A DNA stretch of 56,260 nucleotides from GWA2-46-15 sp964551525. GTDB taxonomy: Bacteria; Patescibacteriota; Minisyncoccia; Minisyncoccales; GWA2-46-15. Positions 48,181 to 56,260 of the stretch are shown piece after piece. The notes below the pieces were generated by a model. It was not told where the DNA came from. It searched no databases and was given only the letters and a program-made list of their open reading frames with translations. Within the stretch, counting starts at the first letter, position 1. Every line of letters starts with the position of its first letter. Where the stretch lies: positions 1 through 56,260 of the forward strand of contig CAZKCH010000002.1 of the NCBI GenBank assembly GCA_964551525.1. The letters run 5' to 3'. A program made the translations under genes and the position numbers.

Positions 48181-51100
48181 ATGAAAAATAAAATAAAACT
48201 TTTTTCCATAGTTTTTGTTCTATCGATGGTTTTAGCGGCTCCGGCAGCGGCAGTGACAACGATTGGCACTGATATCGCCACCGGAGGCAATATTACCGTT
48301 AATACGAACAAGTTTGTAGTGACTGGCTCTAGCGGCAATACGCTCATTGCCGGCACTTTGTCAGTTACCGGCGGCCTGACTTTCACCGGAGCTTTAACGG
48401 CTAATGGCGATGTCTCCTTGGGCGATGCGGCTACCGATGTGGTGACTTTTAATGGCACCATCGCTGGCGCTTCTCCTCTGGTGTTTGAGGGTTTAACCGC
48501 TGATGCCTTTGAAACCACTTTTGCCATTACCGATGGAGCAGACGTTACGATTACTTTTCCGGCGACTACCGGAACTGTAACGTTAACAACCAATAAACTG
48601 AGCGTTTTTGCCGCAACCACTTCTGCTGAATTAGCCGGTGTTGTCTCTGACGAAACCGGTACAGGCGTTGTGGTGCTTGCTACTTCACCGACATTAGTTA
48701 CTCCAGTATTGGGCGTGGCTACTGCCACTTCAATTAATAAGGTGGCCTTGACGGCTCCGGCGACCAGCGCGACTTTAACCATTGCTGATGGCAAAACCCT
48801 GACTGCGAACAATACCCTTACCTTTACTGGAACTGACGCGAGTTCAGTTGCTTTTGGTACAGGTGGGACAGTAACTTATACAGCCAATAACTTAAGTGTT
48901 TTCGCCGCTACTACCTCGGCTCAATTAGCCGGCGTTGTCTCCGACGAAACAGGTACTGGCGCTTTAGTGTTTGCCACTTCACCGACTTTGGTGACACCGG
49001 CTTTGGGTACTCCTGCCTCAGCGACATTGACCAATGCCACGGGATTACCGATTGCTACCGGCGTGAGCGGTTTAGCTGCTGGCGTAGCCACAGCTCTTGC
49101 TACTCCTTCAAGCGCTAATCTTATCACTGCCGTTACCGACGAAACAGGTTCTGGCGCTTTGGTGTTTGCCACTTCACCGACTTTAGTTACTCCTGTTCTT
49201 GGTACGCCTGCTTCAGGTGNNNNNNNNNNNNNNNNNNNNNNNNNNNNNNNNNNNNNNNNNNNNNNNNNNNNNNNNNNNNNNNNNNNNNNNNNNNNNNNNN
49301 NNNNNNNNNNNNNNNNNNNCTTCAAGCGCTAATCTTATCACTGCCGTTACCGACGAAACGGGTACTGGCGCTTTAGTGTTTGCCACTTCACCGACTTTGG
49401 TGACACCGGCTTTGGGTACTCCTGCCTCAGCGACATTGACCAATGCCACGGGATTACCGATTGCTACCGGCGTGAGCGGTTTAGCTGCTGGCGTAGCCAC
49501 AGCTCTTGCTACTCCTTCAAGCGCTAATCTTATCACTGCTGTTACCGATGAAACTGGTACTGGTCTTCTAGTCTTTGCCACTTCACCGACTTTGACTACG
49601 CCAGTTTTAGGCGTGGCTACTGCCACTTCAATCAATAAAGTGGCTTTGACAGCTCCGGCGACCAGTGCGACTTTGACCATTGCTGACGGCAAGACATTAA
49701 CCGCTAATAATAGTTTGACTTTGGCAGGAACTGATGCGACAACCATGACATTCCCGTCTTCTTCCGCAACCGTGGCTGGGTTGGGCATTATTCAAAGTTT
49801 TACAGCGGCACAGACATTTGCCACCGCGAATGCTACTGACGATACTTTAACTCTTAGTCCAGCGTCTGGCGGCGCAGCTCGTTTCGCTGGCACTTTTACT
49901 AGCGATGATTTGACTGCAAATAGAACCTGGACATTCCCGAACAGTTCAGGCAACATCGTTATTATTAGCGGATCTTTGACTGTTGCTGCTGGTAAGACAT
50001 TTACTGCAAATAATACTCTTACTCTTACAGGTACTGATGGTTCTAGTGTTGCTTTCGGCACAGGCGGAACAGTAACTTATACAGCCAATAACTTAAGTGT
50101 TTTCGCCGCTACTACCTCGGCTCAATTAGCCGGCGTTGTCTCTGACGAAACAGGTTCTGGCGCTTTGGTCTTTGCCACTTCACCGACTTTAGTTACTCCT
50201 GTTCTTGGTACGCCTGCTTCAGGTGTTGCCACAAATCTCACGGGATTGCCACTTACTACTGGTGTAACGGGTATCTTACCTACTGCTAATGGCGGCACGG
50301 GTATTGCTTACTTCACTGCTGCTGGACCGACCGTAGCTCGTGTTTATACCTTTCCTGATGCGGCAGCGACCATTCTTTATGATGGTGGCGCTCTCGGTAC
50401 TCCTGCTTCAGCGACATTAACCAATGCCACGGGATTGCCGATCGCTACCGGCGTGAGCGGTTTAGCCGCAGGCGTAGCCACTGCTCTTACTACTCCTTCA
50501 AGCGCTAATCTTATCACTGCCGTTACCGACGAAACGGGTACTGGCGCTTTGGTCTTTGCCAATACGCCAACCTTGGTAACACCTGCTTTAGGCGCGGCCA
50601 CAGCGACAAGCGTTGATGCGAGTGGTACCGTAAGCGGTGGTACGATAGTTTCTGACACTGCCGCCTCGGGCCTTGTTCTTGGCTCGGGCGCAAATGCGAC
50701 AACCTTCTCATCTGGCGCTACGGCTGCTCGGGCGATTGCCTTCCCAGATCTGGCTGGAACTGTAGCTTTAACAGCTAACAAGCTGAGTGCTTTTGCCGCA
50801 ACCACTTCTGCTGAATTGATTACTGTGATTTCCGACGAAACAGGTTCTGGCGCTTTGGTCTTTGCCAATACGCCAACCTTGGTAACGCCTGCTTTAGGCG
50901 CGGCCACAGCGACAAGCGTTGATGCGAGTGGTACCGTAAGCGGTGGTACGATAGTTTCTGACACTGCCGCCTCGGGCCTTGTTCTTGGCTCGGGCGCAAA
51001 TGCGACAACCTTCTCATCTGGCGCTACGGCTGCTCGGGCGATTGCCTTCCCAGATCTGGCTGGAACTGTAGCTTTAACAGCTAACAAGCTGAGTGCTTTT

Positions 51101-51517
51101 GCCGCAACCACTTCTGCTGAATTGATTACTGTGATTTCCGACGAAACAGGTTCTGGCGCTTTGGTCTTTGCCAATACGCCAACCTTGGTAACGCCTGCTT
51201 TAGGCGCGGCCACAGCGACAAGCGTTGCTGTTGGGGGTGGTACCACCATTACGAAGATGACGGTTGGTAGTTTAGCTGATGATGCTGGTGGTAATGCTGC
51301 TGGATGGAATCCTAATGGTGCTTTGCTTATCTTTACCATTACAGCTGATGCAGCTAGTGTAGGGGCGAACTCTCTTATCAGTATTAGTACTGGCGCAGAT
51401 GCTACGGCGACTGGCTCATGCTTTGTGCGCACTCGAGCCGCGGCAACGAATTTCGTGATTACCTGTACAGTTGCTCCGGCCGAAGCCGCCACCTTGCAGT
51501 ACGTGATTATCAACTAA
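48181..51517 (+). CDS. Secreted repeat protein resembling phage tail-fibre repeats (contains gap)
   Basis: Signal peptide (FSIVFVLSMVLAAPAAAV), then repeated blocks of ELAGVVSDETGTGALVF, ATSPTLVTPALGTPASA, TLTNATGLPIATGVSG and LTANNTLTFTGTD. Such Thr/Ala/Gly repeats occur in phage tail-fibre-like and surface adhesin-like proteins. A 100-N gap (49220-49319) splits it; the frames on both sides differ by one, but the same repeats continue, so one gene is assumed and the true length is unknown. Near the end a 306-bp unit occurs twice in tandem almost without change. It ends with a non-repeated ~80-aa C-terminal domain (GGTTITKMTVGSLADDAGG) containing the only two Cys. Confidence 0.78.
49220..49319. 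other. Assembly gap (100 N)
   Basis: A standard-size gap inside near-identical repeats; assembly collapse at the repeats is the likely cause. Confidence 0.97.
50561..51172 (+). repeat. 306-bp tandem duplication
   Basis: Two head-to-tail copies (50561-50866, 50867-51172) and the start of a third, 102 codons each, nearly identical at DNA level. This implies recent duplication. Confidence 0.9.
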
Positions 51518-51542
51518 GGATCTGCTAAAGCGAAAATAATTC

Positions 51543-52460
51543 ATGGCAAAAAAACTTTTACCGATCATAGTTTTGTTAGGAATGGTTTTGCCGCTAAACT
51601 CGGCTTTAGCTGTCCAGGACGTGGTGGTGAGCGAAGAAGTTGATGTTTTTATCACTGATATAGGCGAGGTCTTAAAGCTTAAACCGACCACGATTGACCA
51701 GCTTGAAATGACAAACAGCGCGGTGATCATCACCATGTCAGCCGGCGGCTCTGCAGTTACCATTACTTCGCTTTCCCGTTATCGATTCACGGTCACCGGC
51801 ATTACTGATCCGGGCACTATTTGCGGCGCGACGGCTTCATCATTGGTGATTCCGTCCCAAGCCAGCCAAGTGGCAGTGACGGTTGATCCTTCGGTGCTTT
51901 GTACTGATGATCGCGGTGGCGGTGGTGGTGGAGGAGGATCAACGTCAACGCCGACTCCGACTCCTACACCAACTCCAACCCTGACACCTAGCCCGACCGT
52001 CAGTCCGACTGTGAGTCCAACTGCTAGTCCGACTGCATCACCGAGCGCAAGCCCAAGTCCGTCTGCAACCCCAAGCCCAACGCCCGAACTTGACCTATGG
52101 ACATTACCGGCTTTATCCGCTAACCCAACCACGAGTGAAATTCAAGCCGCGATTAATGTTATTATCCATAACATTCAGGTTTTGCAGACAGAACTCCTAA
52201 GAATGTTAGCAGAAGAACAGCAAGGCCAGCAGCCGTTTAACCAAGACCTTTTCTATGGGCTTTGGAATAACGCTGAAGTTAGGCGTTTGCAAGAGTTCTT
52301 AATTGCGAGGGGGTATTTGACTGGTACTGCCACTGGCAACTATTACACCATGACCGTTAGCGCGGTTAAGGCGTATCAGACCGCCAAAGGCATTGTTCCG
52401 GTGAACGGCAGATTCGGACCATTAACTAGGGCAGCCGCTAACGCAGATCTGGGACTCTAA
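51543..52460 (+). CDS. Secreted protein with Gly and PT linkers and peptidoglycan-binding domain
   Basis: 305 aa. Signal peptide (LLPIIVLLGMVLPLNSALA), a ~90-aa N-terminal beta domain, a run of eight Gly, a PTPTP/SPTVSPT linker (~132-185), a coiled segment (IQAAINVIIHNIQVLQTELLRML), and a C-terminal peptidoglycan-binding domain (NNAEVRRLQEFLIARGYLTG, NGRFGPLTRAA). Probably tethered to the cell wall by its C-terminus, the reverse of the 1322-aa protein. A hairpin terminator follows. Confidence 0.85.
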   Translation: MAKKLLPIIVLLGMVLPLNSALAVQDVVVSEEVDVFITDIGEVLKLKPTTIDQLEMTNSAVIITMSAGGSAVTITSLSRYRFTVTGITDPGTICGATASSLVIPSQASQVAVTVDPSVLCTDDRGGGGGGGGSTSTPTPTPTPTPTLTPSPTVSPTVSPTASPTASPSASPSPSATPSPTPELDLWTLPALSANPTTSEIQAAINVIIHNIQVLQTELLRMLAEEQQGQQPFNQDLFYGLWNNAEVRRLQEFLIARGYLTGTATGNYYTMTVSAVKAYQTAKGIVPVNGRFGPLTRAAANADLGL

Positions 52461-52502
52461 GATAATCATTTCTATTTAGTTTCATCTTTTCCTTGTGGAT
52501 GA

Positions 52503-52541
52503 CCAAAAGCCCTATGCCTTACGGCCGGGCTTTTTGGTTGT
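52503..52541 (+). terminator. Terminator after 305-aa surface protein
   Basis: CCAAAAGCCC and GGGCTTTTTGG with a 14-nt loop. Confidence 0.7.
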
Positions 52542-52584
52542 CGCTCTCTTGACCCGATGGTTTAATGGGTTTTTAATTAAGGTA

Positions 52585-52845
52585 ATGAGGAAGAAAACAG
52601 CCATCATTTTAGCCATTATCGCCCTGGTTTTTATCGTTTCCGCCGGCGTTTATTACGGGATTCTAAGAAAAAGAGCAGGAAAGGGGGCCCAACAGTTTGT
52701 CGGAAGCGCTGGTTTTGATATTGGAACCAATATCGGCGATATTAGCGAGCTAACCGCAAACCCTTTAAAGAATATGCCTTCCGCCAATCCATTAGAAAAA
52801 GTGGTTAATCCCTTTCGGGACCTGTATAAAAACCCATTTAAATGA
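52585..52845 (+). CDS. Small membrane protein with NPF-rich tail
   Basis: 86 aa; ATG at 52585 is chosen because the longer frame from 52495 starts inside the terminator. One membrane helix (KTAIILAIIALVFIVSAGVYYG), then a tail with repeated Asn-Pro elements (TANPLKNM, SANPLEKV, VNPFRDLY, KNPF). No known function. Its stop overlaps the next start by 4 nt (ATGA), so it is coupled to the Cys-repeat protein and may be its partner. Confidence 0.75.
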   Translation: MRKKTAIILAIIALVFIVSAGVYYGILRKRAGKGAQQFVGSAGFDIGTNIGDISELTANPLKNMPSANPLEKVVNPFRDLYKNPFK

Positions 52846-54137
52846 AGCAGTTTTCTATTAAAATCGTTTTATTGGCCGGGTGTCTGATTTTAGGAAGCAT
52901 TGTTTTTGTTGTTGCCAAAGAAGACCCTTTTGCCAGAATATCTTATCCGCTTGCCGAATTGGGCAATTGTTCCGATAAAAACGATTGCGCTGTTTATTGC
53001 GAGGAGCCGGAAAATAGAGAAACTTGCTTGGACTTTGCCGAAACCCATGGTTTATTGTCTGAAAAAGAAATTGAGTCGGCTCAAAGAATGCTGGCCCTGG
53101 GAGAAACAGAAGGCCCGGGAGGCTGTCGGGGATTGGAAAATTGCGAAGCGTTCTGCGACCAAATAGAGAATATAAAAGAATGCATTGTTTTTGCCGAAGA
53201 AAATAATTTGATTCCTCAGGAAGAGCTTGATGAAGCAAGGAAAGTCGTTCAGGCCATAGACAGGGGCTTGACCCCGCCCAAGTGCGAGGGAAAGCAAGAA
53301 TGTGAAGTTTATTGCTCCCGGCCGGAAAATATGGAAGAGTGCATTGTTTTTGCTAGAGAAGCGGGGCTGATGCCGCCAGAAGAAGTTGAAGAAGCGGAAA
53401 AAGTTTTAAGGGCAATTAAAGCCGGAGCAAAGCCGCCCGCTTGCGCCGGAAAGGAGCAGTGCGATCTTTACTGTTCTCAATCCGAACACATGGAAGAATG
53501 TTTGGAATTCGGGATAGCTGCCGGCTTTATTCCGCCCGAGGAAATAGAAGGCGCCCGCGGAGCATTAAGAGCAATAAAACAGGGAATAAAGCCGCCAAAC
53601 TGTCAGGGAAGGCAGGAATGCGACTCTTACTGCTCTCAAGCAGAACATATGGAAGAGTGCCTGACTTTTGCCATTGCCGCTGGCTTTATGCCTCCGGAAG
53701 AAATAGAAAATACCAAAAAAACATTGCAAGCGATTAGACAAGGGATTATGCCTCCCAATTGCCGCGGCGAGGAGGAATGCGATGTTTACTGTTCCCAAGA
53801 AGAACACCGTCAGGAATGCTTTGATTTTGCCGTGGCAGCCGGTTTTATGACTCAAGAGGAAATCGAGCGGGCTCAAAAAGGCGGTCAAGGAGGGCCTGGA
53901 CCGAGCGAGTGTCAGTACCCAGAGCAATGCGAGCAGCAGTTTTCCGGACAAGAAGGCGAATTTATCCCTCCAGGCGAACAGCAGCCGGGCCCTGAAGTTT
54001 TTCCAGAACAAATGCCTTTGCCAGAACAGTCAGAGCCCGTTCCTTTATTGCCAATTTTGCCCGAAGAACTGCCCCAGTCAATCTTAAAGGTGGTCAGGTA
54101 CTTTTTGGCCAATATTTCTTCTGTTTTTCAGAGATAG
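52842..54137 (+). CDS. Secreted protein with six 53-aa cysteine repeats
   Basis: 431 aa. One N-terminal hydrophobic segment (signal or anchor), then six repeats of about 53 aa, each C-x5-C-x3-C-x8-C followed by FAxxAGFMPPEEIE and a helix ending AIxxGxxPP; a partial seventh (SECQYPEQCEQ) follows. That gives 24 regularly placed Cys. Each unit looks like a small helical domain with two disulfides or a metal site. The C-terminal ~80 aa are Pro/Glu-rich and end with a hydrophobic-basic helix. Not recognised as a named family. Coupled to the NPF membrane protein upstream. Confidence 0.82.
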   Translation: MKQFSIKIVLLAGCLILGSIVFVVAKEDPFARISYPLAELGNCSDKNDCAVYCEEPENRETCLDFAETHGLLSEKEIESAQRMLALGETEGPGGCRGLENCEAFCDQIENIKECIVFAEENNLIPQEELDEARKVVQAIDRGLTPPKCEGKQECEVYCSRPENMEECIVFAREAGLMPPEEVEEAEKVLRAIKAGAKPPACAGKEQCDLYCSQSEHMEECLEFGIAAGFIPPEEIEGARGALRAIKQGIKPPNCQGRQECDSYCSQAEHMEECLTFAIAAGFMPPEEIENTKKTLQAIRQGIMPPNCRGEEECDVYCSQEEHRQECFDFAVAAGFMTQEEIERAQKGGQGGPGPSECQYPEQCEQQFSGQEGEFIPPGEQQPGPEVFPEQMPLPEQSEPVPLLPILPEELPQSILKVVRYFLANISSVFQR

Positions 54138-54156
54138 AAAGCAAAGGTCGAAATTA

Positions 54157-54187
54157 AAATTGTGGGAGGTCGGACCTCCCACAATTT
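54157..54187. repeat. 31-bp perfect palindrome, copy 3 (intergenic)
   Basis: Identical to the copy at 12418-12448, including the central G. It lies 19 nt after the Cys-repeat gene and has no T-tract. Confidence 0.95.
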
Positions 54188-54211
54188 GAGGGTTTAGTTT
54201 TTGAAGATTAC

Positions 54212-54240
54212 TTGACGCGCGTCTTTGGAGAAACTACAAT
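54212..54240 (+). promoter_or_regulatory. Promoter of the last surface protein
   Basis: TTGACG, 17 nt, TACAAT, followed by an AT-rich start region. Confidence 0.65.
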
Positions 54241-54329
54241 ATAATAATCACATCTTTACCAAGATGAAAGTGGGGTACATTTTTTTGTCTTTAAATTTAG
54301 AAATAATAAACAATAACTTACCGCGCGTT

Positions 54330-54351
54330 TTTTAATACGCGTGGTTTTTTT
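54330..54351 (+). promoter_or_regulatory. Terminator-like hairpin directly before the start codon
   Basis: CCGCGCGT and ACGCGTGG (7 of 8 pairs) with a T/A loop, then seven T ending 4 nt before the ATG. A 23-codon frame (54264-54335) starting MKVGYIFLSL precedes it. Could be an attenuator. Confidence 0.5.
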
Positions 54352-54355
54352 AAAT

Positions 54356-56260
54356 ATGTCTAAAGAAAAAACGAATCGGTTTTTTAAAAAAGCAGGAAGA
54401 GTTTTTATCGCTTCGCTTACCATTTTTGGCTCGCTCGGTTTGCCCATGGCGCCCATGGTTCGGGCCGTCAGTCCTTATATTATGATGGTGGAATATGTTA
54501 ACCCCACTACATTTCAAGTGAAGTTCGACCAGTTAATGAATAATGCCACCATTTCTATTGCTTCATTTGCTTTGACGACGGCCGCGACTGACACGGAAAC
54601 AATCACCGCTATCAGCACTTCAGTGGTTAGCGGCAAAACCGTGGTGACAGTCATTGCTACTGGCGCGAAAATTTCTCCCAGCGCCGGCGATTATGTGGTG
54701 GTGGACACTACTGGCGCCAACGCACCGGAAAATGGCACGGGAGAAGATAATGCTGACGGCGGCATGATCGGTTTTGTTGCTCAGCCCGGCCAAGTGGTGA
54801 TTTCCGAAATCAAGCTTTCCGGTTCGAGCGAGACAGACGAGTTTATTGAAATCTACAACCCGACCGGATCAATAGTTGATCTTACCGGTTGGAAAGTAAC
54901 GCTTTTGGCTCAAGACGGCACTGGGGTTGATTTGGTGACTTTTGGCGCGGGCAATATTGCTGCCGGCGGTTTTCGTTTGATTGCGCCGACGGGTGTTGGC
55001 AGTGCTGACAATTATACTCCTGGCAGCGGCAGTATTCCGGCCAATGGCATAGACAGCAATAACACTATTATTCTTTATCAGGCAGTTGGCGGAGGAATGT
55101 TTCGGTCTTCCGATCTGGTTGGTTGCGGCACAGCTACTATTAAAGAAACAACCGCGGTTTCTGTTTGTTCGTCTGCCAATACGAGTATAGAGAGAAAGGC
55201 CTCGCCGGCAGCGACAACGGCGAGTATGGATGCTTCGTTGTCTCCGGCCGGAACGCAATCCGGATGGGGCAATGGTTATGATTCAAATAATAACAATTTT
55301 GATTTTGTTCTTGAATCGGGAGGAGGTGTCAATCCGCAAACGTCTTCCAGCGCAGTGGAAACGCCGGGCGGCGGAGGCGGCGGTTATCAGAATCAGTCGC
55401 CGACAATCAATCATATGCCGGTTTTTCAGGTTGTTTCCGGGACGCAGGCCATGTTTATGGCTATGATTGCTGATCCGGAAACCCCGCCGCAGGGTTTAAC
55501 CGCTAATATGATTTACAGCACCAATAATTGGACGGGTTCAACCACGCTCGTCGGCCAGAACGTTTCCGGCAATGAATTTAAATTTATTGTGCCGGCGGCT
55601 GATACGGGCGGCGGCAGCGGCACGGCTTTCAAATATTATTTAAAAGCAACTGATGCCAACAGCAATTCATCTTGTATGTATAATATGGGCATGGCTTGCG
55701 GTACGGCTGACGCGACGGCCAAAACCGGTTCTTGGACAGTGACGAGCGTTAGTTCTGTCGGCATGGATAATTCCATTAAGGGCCGGGTGGTGTCGGGCGC
55801 CACTGGCATTGATAACGCCATGGTTACTTTGCGGGGCGCGGGTTTGACTTTTAATGTTACTAGCGCCACTTCCGGCGGCACCACCGGCGCTTTTACTTTT
55901 TCCAATATTCCGACCGGCATGTTCAGGGTTGAAGCCTCGGCGCCGGGTTATTCAATGGGCTGGCTGGACGGTATTGTTTCTAAGGCCTCGGGAGCGGCTT
56001 TTACCGATAACAGCATCAGTTTAGTTTCCGGCGGGGGCGGCGGCCAGGGCGGCGACATGACTTCGCCGCGGGTGATTTTTTCCGCGCCCATGGATGGGAT
56101 GATGGGCGCGCCGACGAAAATAAATATTCCGGCAACCGGCAACATGGACGCACCGATCAATATTGGTTATTCCAAGGCCATGGATTCGACCACGATTACT
56201 GCCAGTAATCGTGGTCGAATCCATGGCCTTGAAAAAACCCTCCCAAACACACCCAACACA
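54356..56260 (+). CDS. Large secreted surface protein, 3' partial
   Basis: Open to the right edge, about 635 codons. Signal peptide (GRVFIASLTIFGSLGLPMAPMVRA), an Ig-like domain as in SbsA (VNPTTFQVKFDQLMNN), a lamin-tail domain (VISEIKLSGSSETDEFIEIYNP), and a Gly-rich linker. A fibronectin/cadherin-like part with two Cys follows, then a carboxypeptidase-regulatory-like domain (IKGRVVSGATGIDNAMVTLRG) and a second SbsA-type Ig-like domain beginning VIFSAPMDG. The last ~20 codons come from a fold-back sequence and are probably not genuine. Similar domain content to the 36316-40563 protein. Confidence 0.82.
   Translation, partial: MSKEKTNRFFKKAGRVFIASLTIFGSLGLPMAPMVRAVSPYIMMVEYVNPTTFQVKFDQLMNNATISIASFALTTAATDTETITAISTSVVSGKTVVTVIATGAKISPSAGDYVVVDTTGANAPENGTGEDNADGGMIGFVAQPGQVVISEIKLSGSSETDEFIEIYNPTGSIVDLTGWKVTLLAQDGTGVDLVTFGAGNIAAGGFRLIAPTGVGSADNYTPGSGSIPANGIDSNNTIILYQAVGGGMFRSSDLVGCGTATIKETTAVSVCSSANTSIERKASPAATTASMDASLSPAGTQSGWGNGYDSNNNNFDFVLESGGGVNPQTSSSAVETPGGGGGGYQNQSPTINHMPVFQVVSGTQAMFMAMIADPETPPQGLTANMIYSTNNWTGSTTLVGQNVSGNEFKFIVPAADTGGGSGTAFKYYLKATDANSNSSCMYNMGMACGTADATAKTGSWTVTSVSSVGMDNSIKGRVVSGATGIDNAMVTLRGAGLTFNVTSATSGGTTGAFTFSNIPTGMFRVEASAPGYSMGWLDGIVSKASGAAFTDNSISLVSGGGGGQGGDMTSPRVIFSAPMDGMMGAPTKINIPATGNMDAPINIGYSKAMDSTTITASNRGRIHGLEKTLPNTPNT
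56173..56231. repeat. 28-bp perfect inverted repeat at scaffold end
   Basis: 56173-56200 and 56204-56231 are exact complements with a 3-nt loop, followed by ~29 C/A-rich bases unlike the rest. Most likely a chimeric fold-back from amplification or assembly. Confidence 0.85.

Noticed and set aside
48135..51513. Long open frames antisense to the repeat protein
   Set aside because: They arise from the codon pattern of the Thr/Ala-rich repeats; no ribosome site or signal peptide, and they mirror each repeat unit.
49199..51517. Second independent gene after the N gap
   Set aside because: The frame change depends on an arbitrary gap length; the same repeats continue on both sides.

Overview
The window looks like a scaffold from a Candidate Phyla Radiation (Patescibacteria, probably Parcubacteria-like) bacterium. 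This is inferred from the gene set and style: very compact operons with overlapping genes, a YrdC-TsaE fusion beside tsaD, an archaeal-type GlmU-like enzyme, a class III ribonucleotide reductase carrying an intein, very short FtsZ, many leaderless starts, and a long run of secreted low-complexity or repeat-rich surface proteins (PT/PS linkers, lamin-tail domains, peptidoglycan-binding domains). UGA is a stop codon here, so this is not the UGA-glycine group. There are two assembly gaps (10 N at 28603, 100 N at 49220), and the last ~60 bases look like a fold-back artefact.

Layout. 1-8133: leuS end, murA, yvcK-like, GlmU-like, tsaC/tsaE fusion, tsaD, glyA, folD (cell wall, t6A tRNA modification, one-carbon). 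8155-12117 (minus): topA, rel, tRNA-Leu. 12118-13065: a 387-bp intergenic stretch with repeats, then a solitary GGDEF gene. 13118-19012: pth, lepB, hisS, rpsU, yqeY, ybeY, ftsA, ftsZ. 19144-24718: nrdD with intein, nrdG, comEC-like. 25210-32037: a tightly overlapped operon with a glycosyltransferase-like protein, DMT exporter, two glycoside hydrolases, Glu-type dehydrogenase and HtrA protease. 32102-34984: a 38-aa zinc-ribbon protein and clpB. 35007-35685: a PaaX/Cas2-like gene bracketed by two copies of a 43-nt hairpin repeat. 35769-56260: a surface-protein island with its own ECF sigma factor, HTH regulator and DUF5667-like membrane protein.

The most unusual layer is the dispersed repeat content. 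Four kinds occur: (i) a 43-nt hairpin with constant ends and core and covarying arms, four copies, two of them flanking the Cas2-like gene; (ii) a 31-bp perfect palindrome in three copies, one read in frame inside the TsaE domain, plus a different 27-bp palindrome in frame inside tsaD; (iii) a 37-nt element in two copies; (iv) short patches of 7- or 8-nt tandem repeats with different unit sequences, at ten or more loci, often inside genes. The best candidate for an undescribed system is the Cas2-like gene together with its hairpin repeats. Its function (mobile element, operator/regulator pair, or other) is inference.
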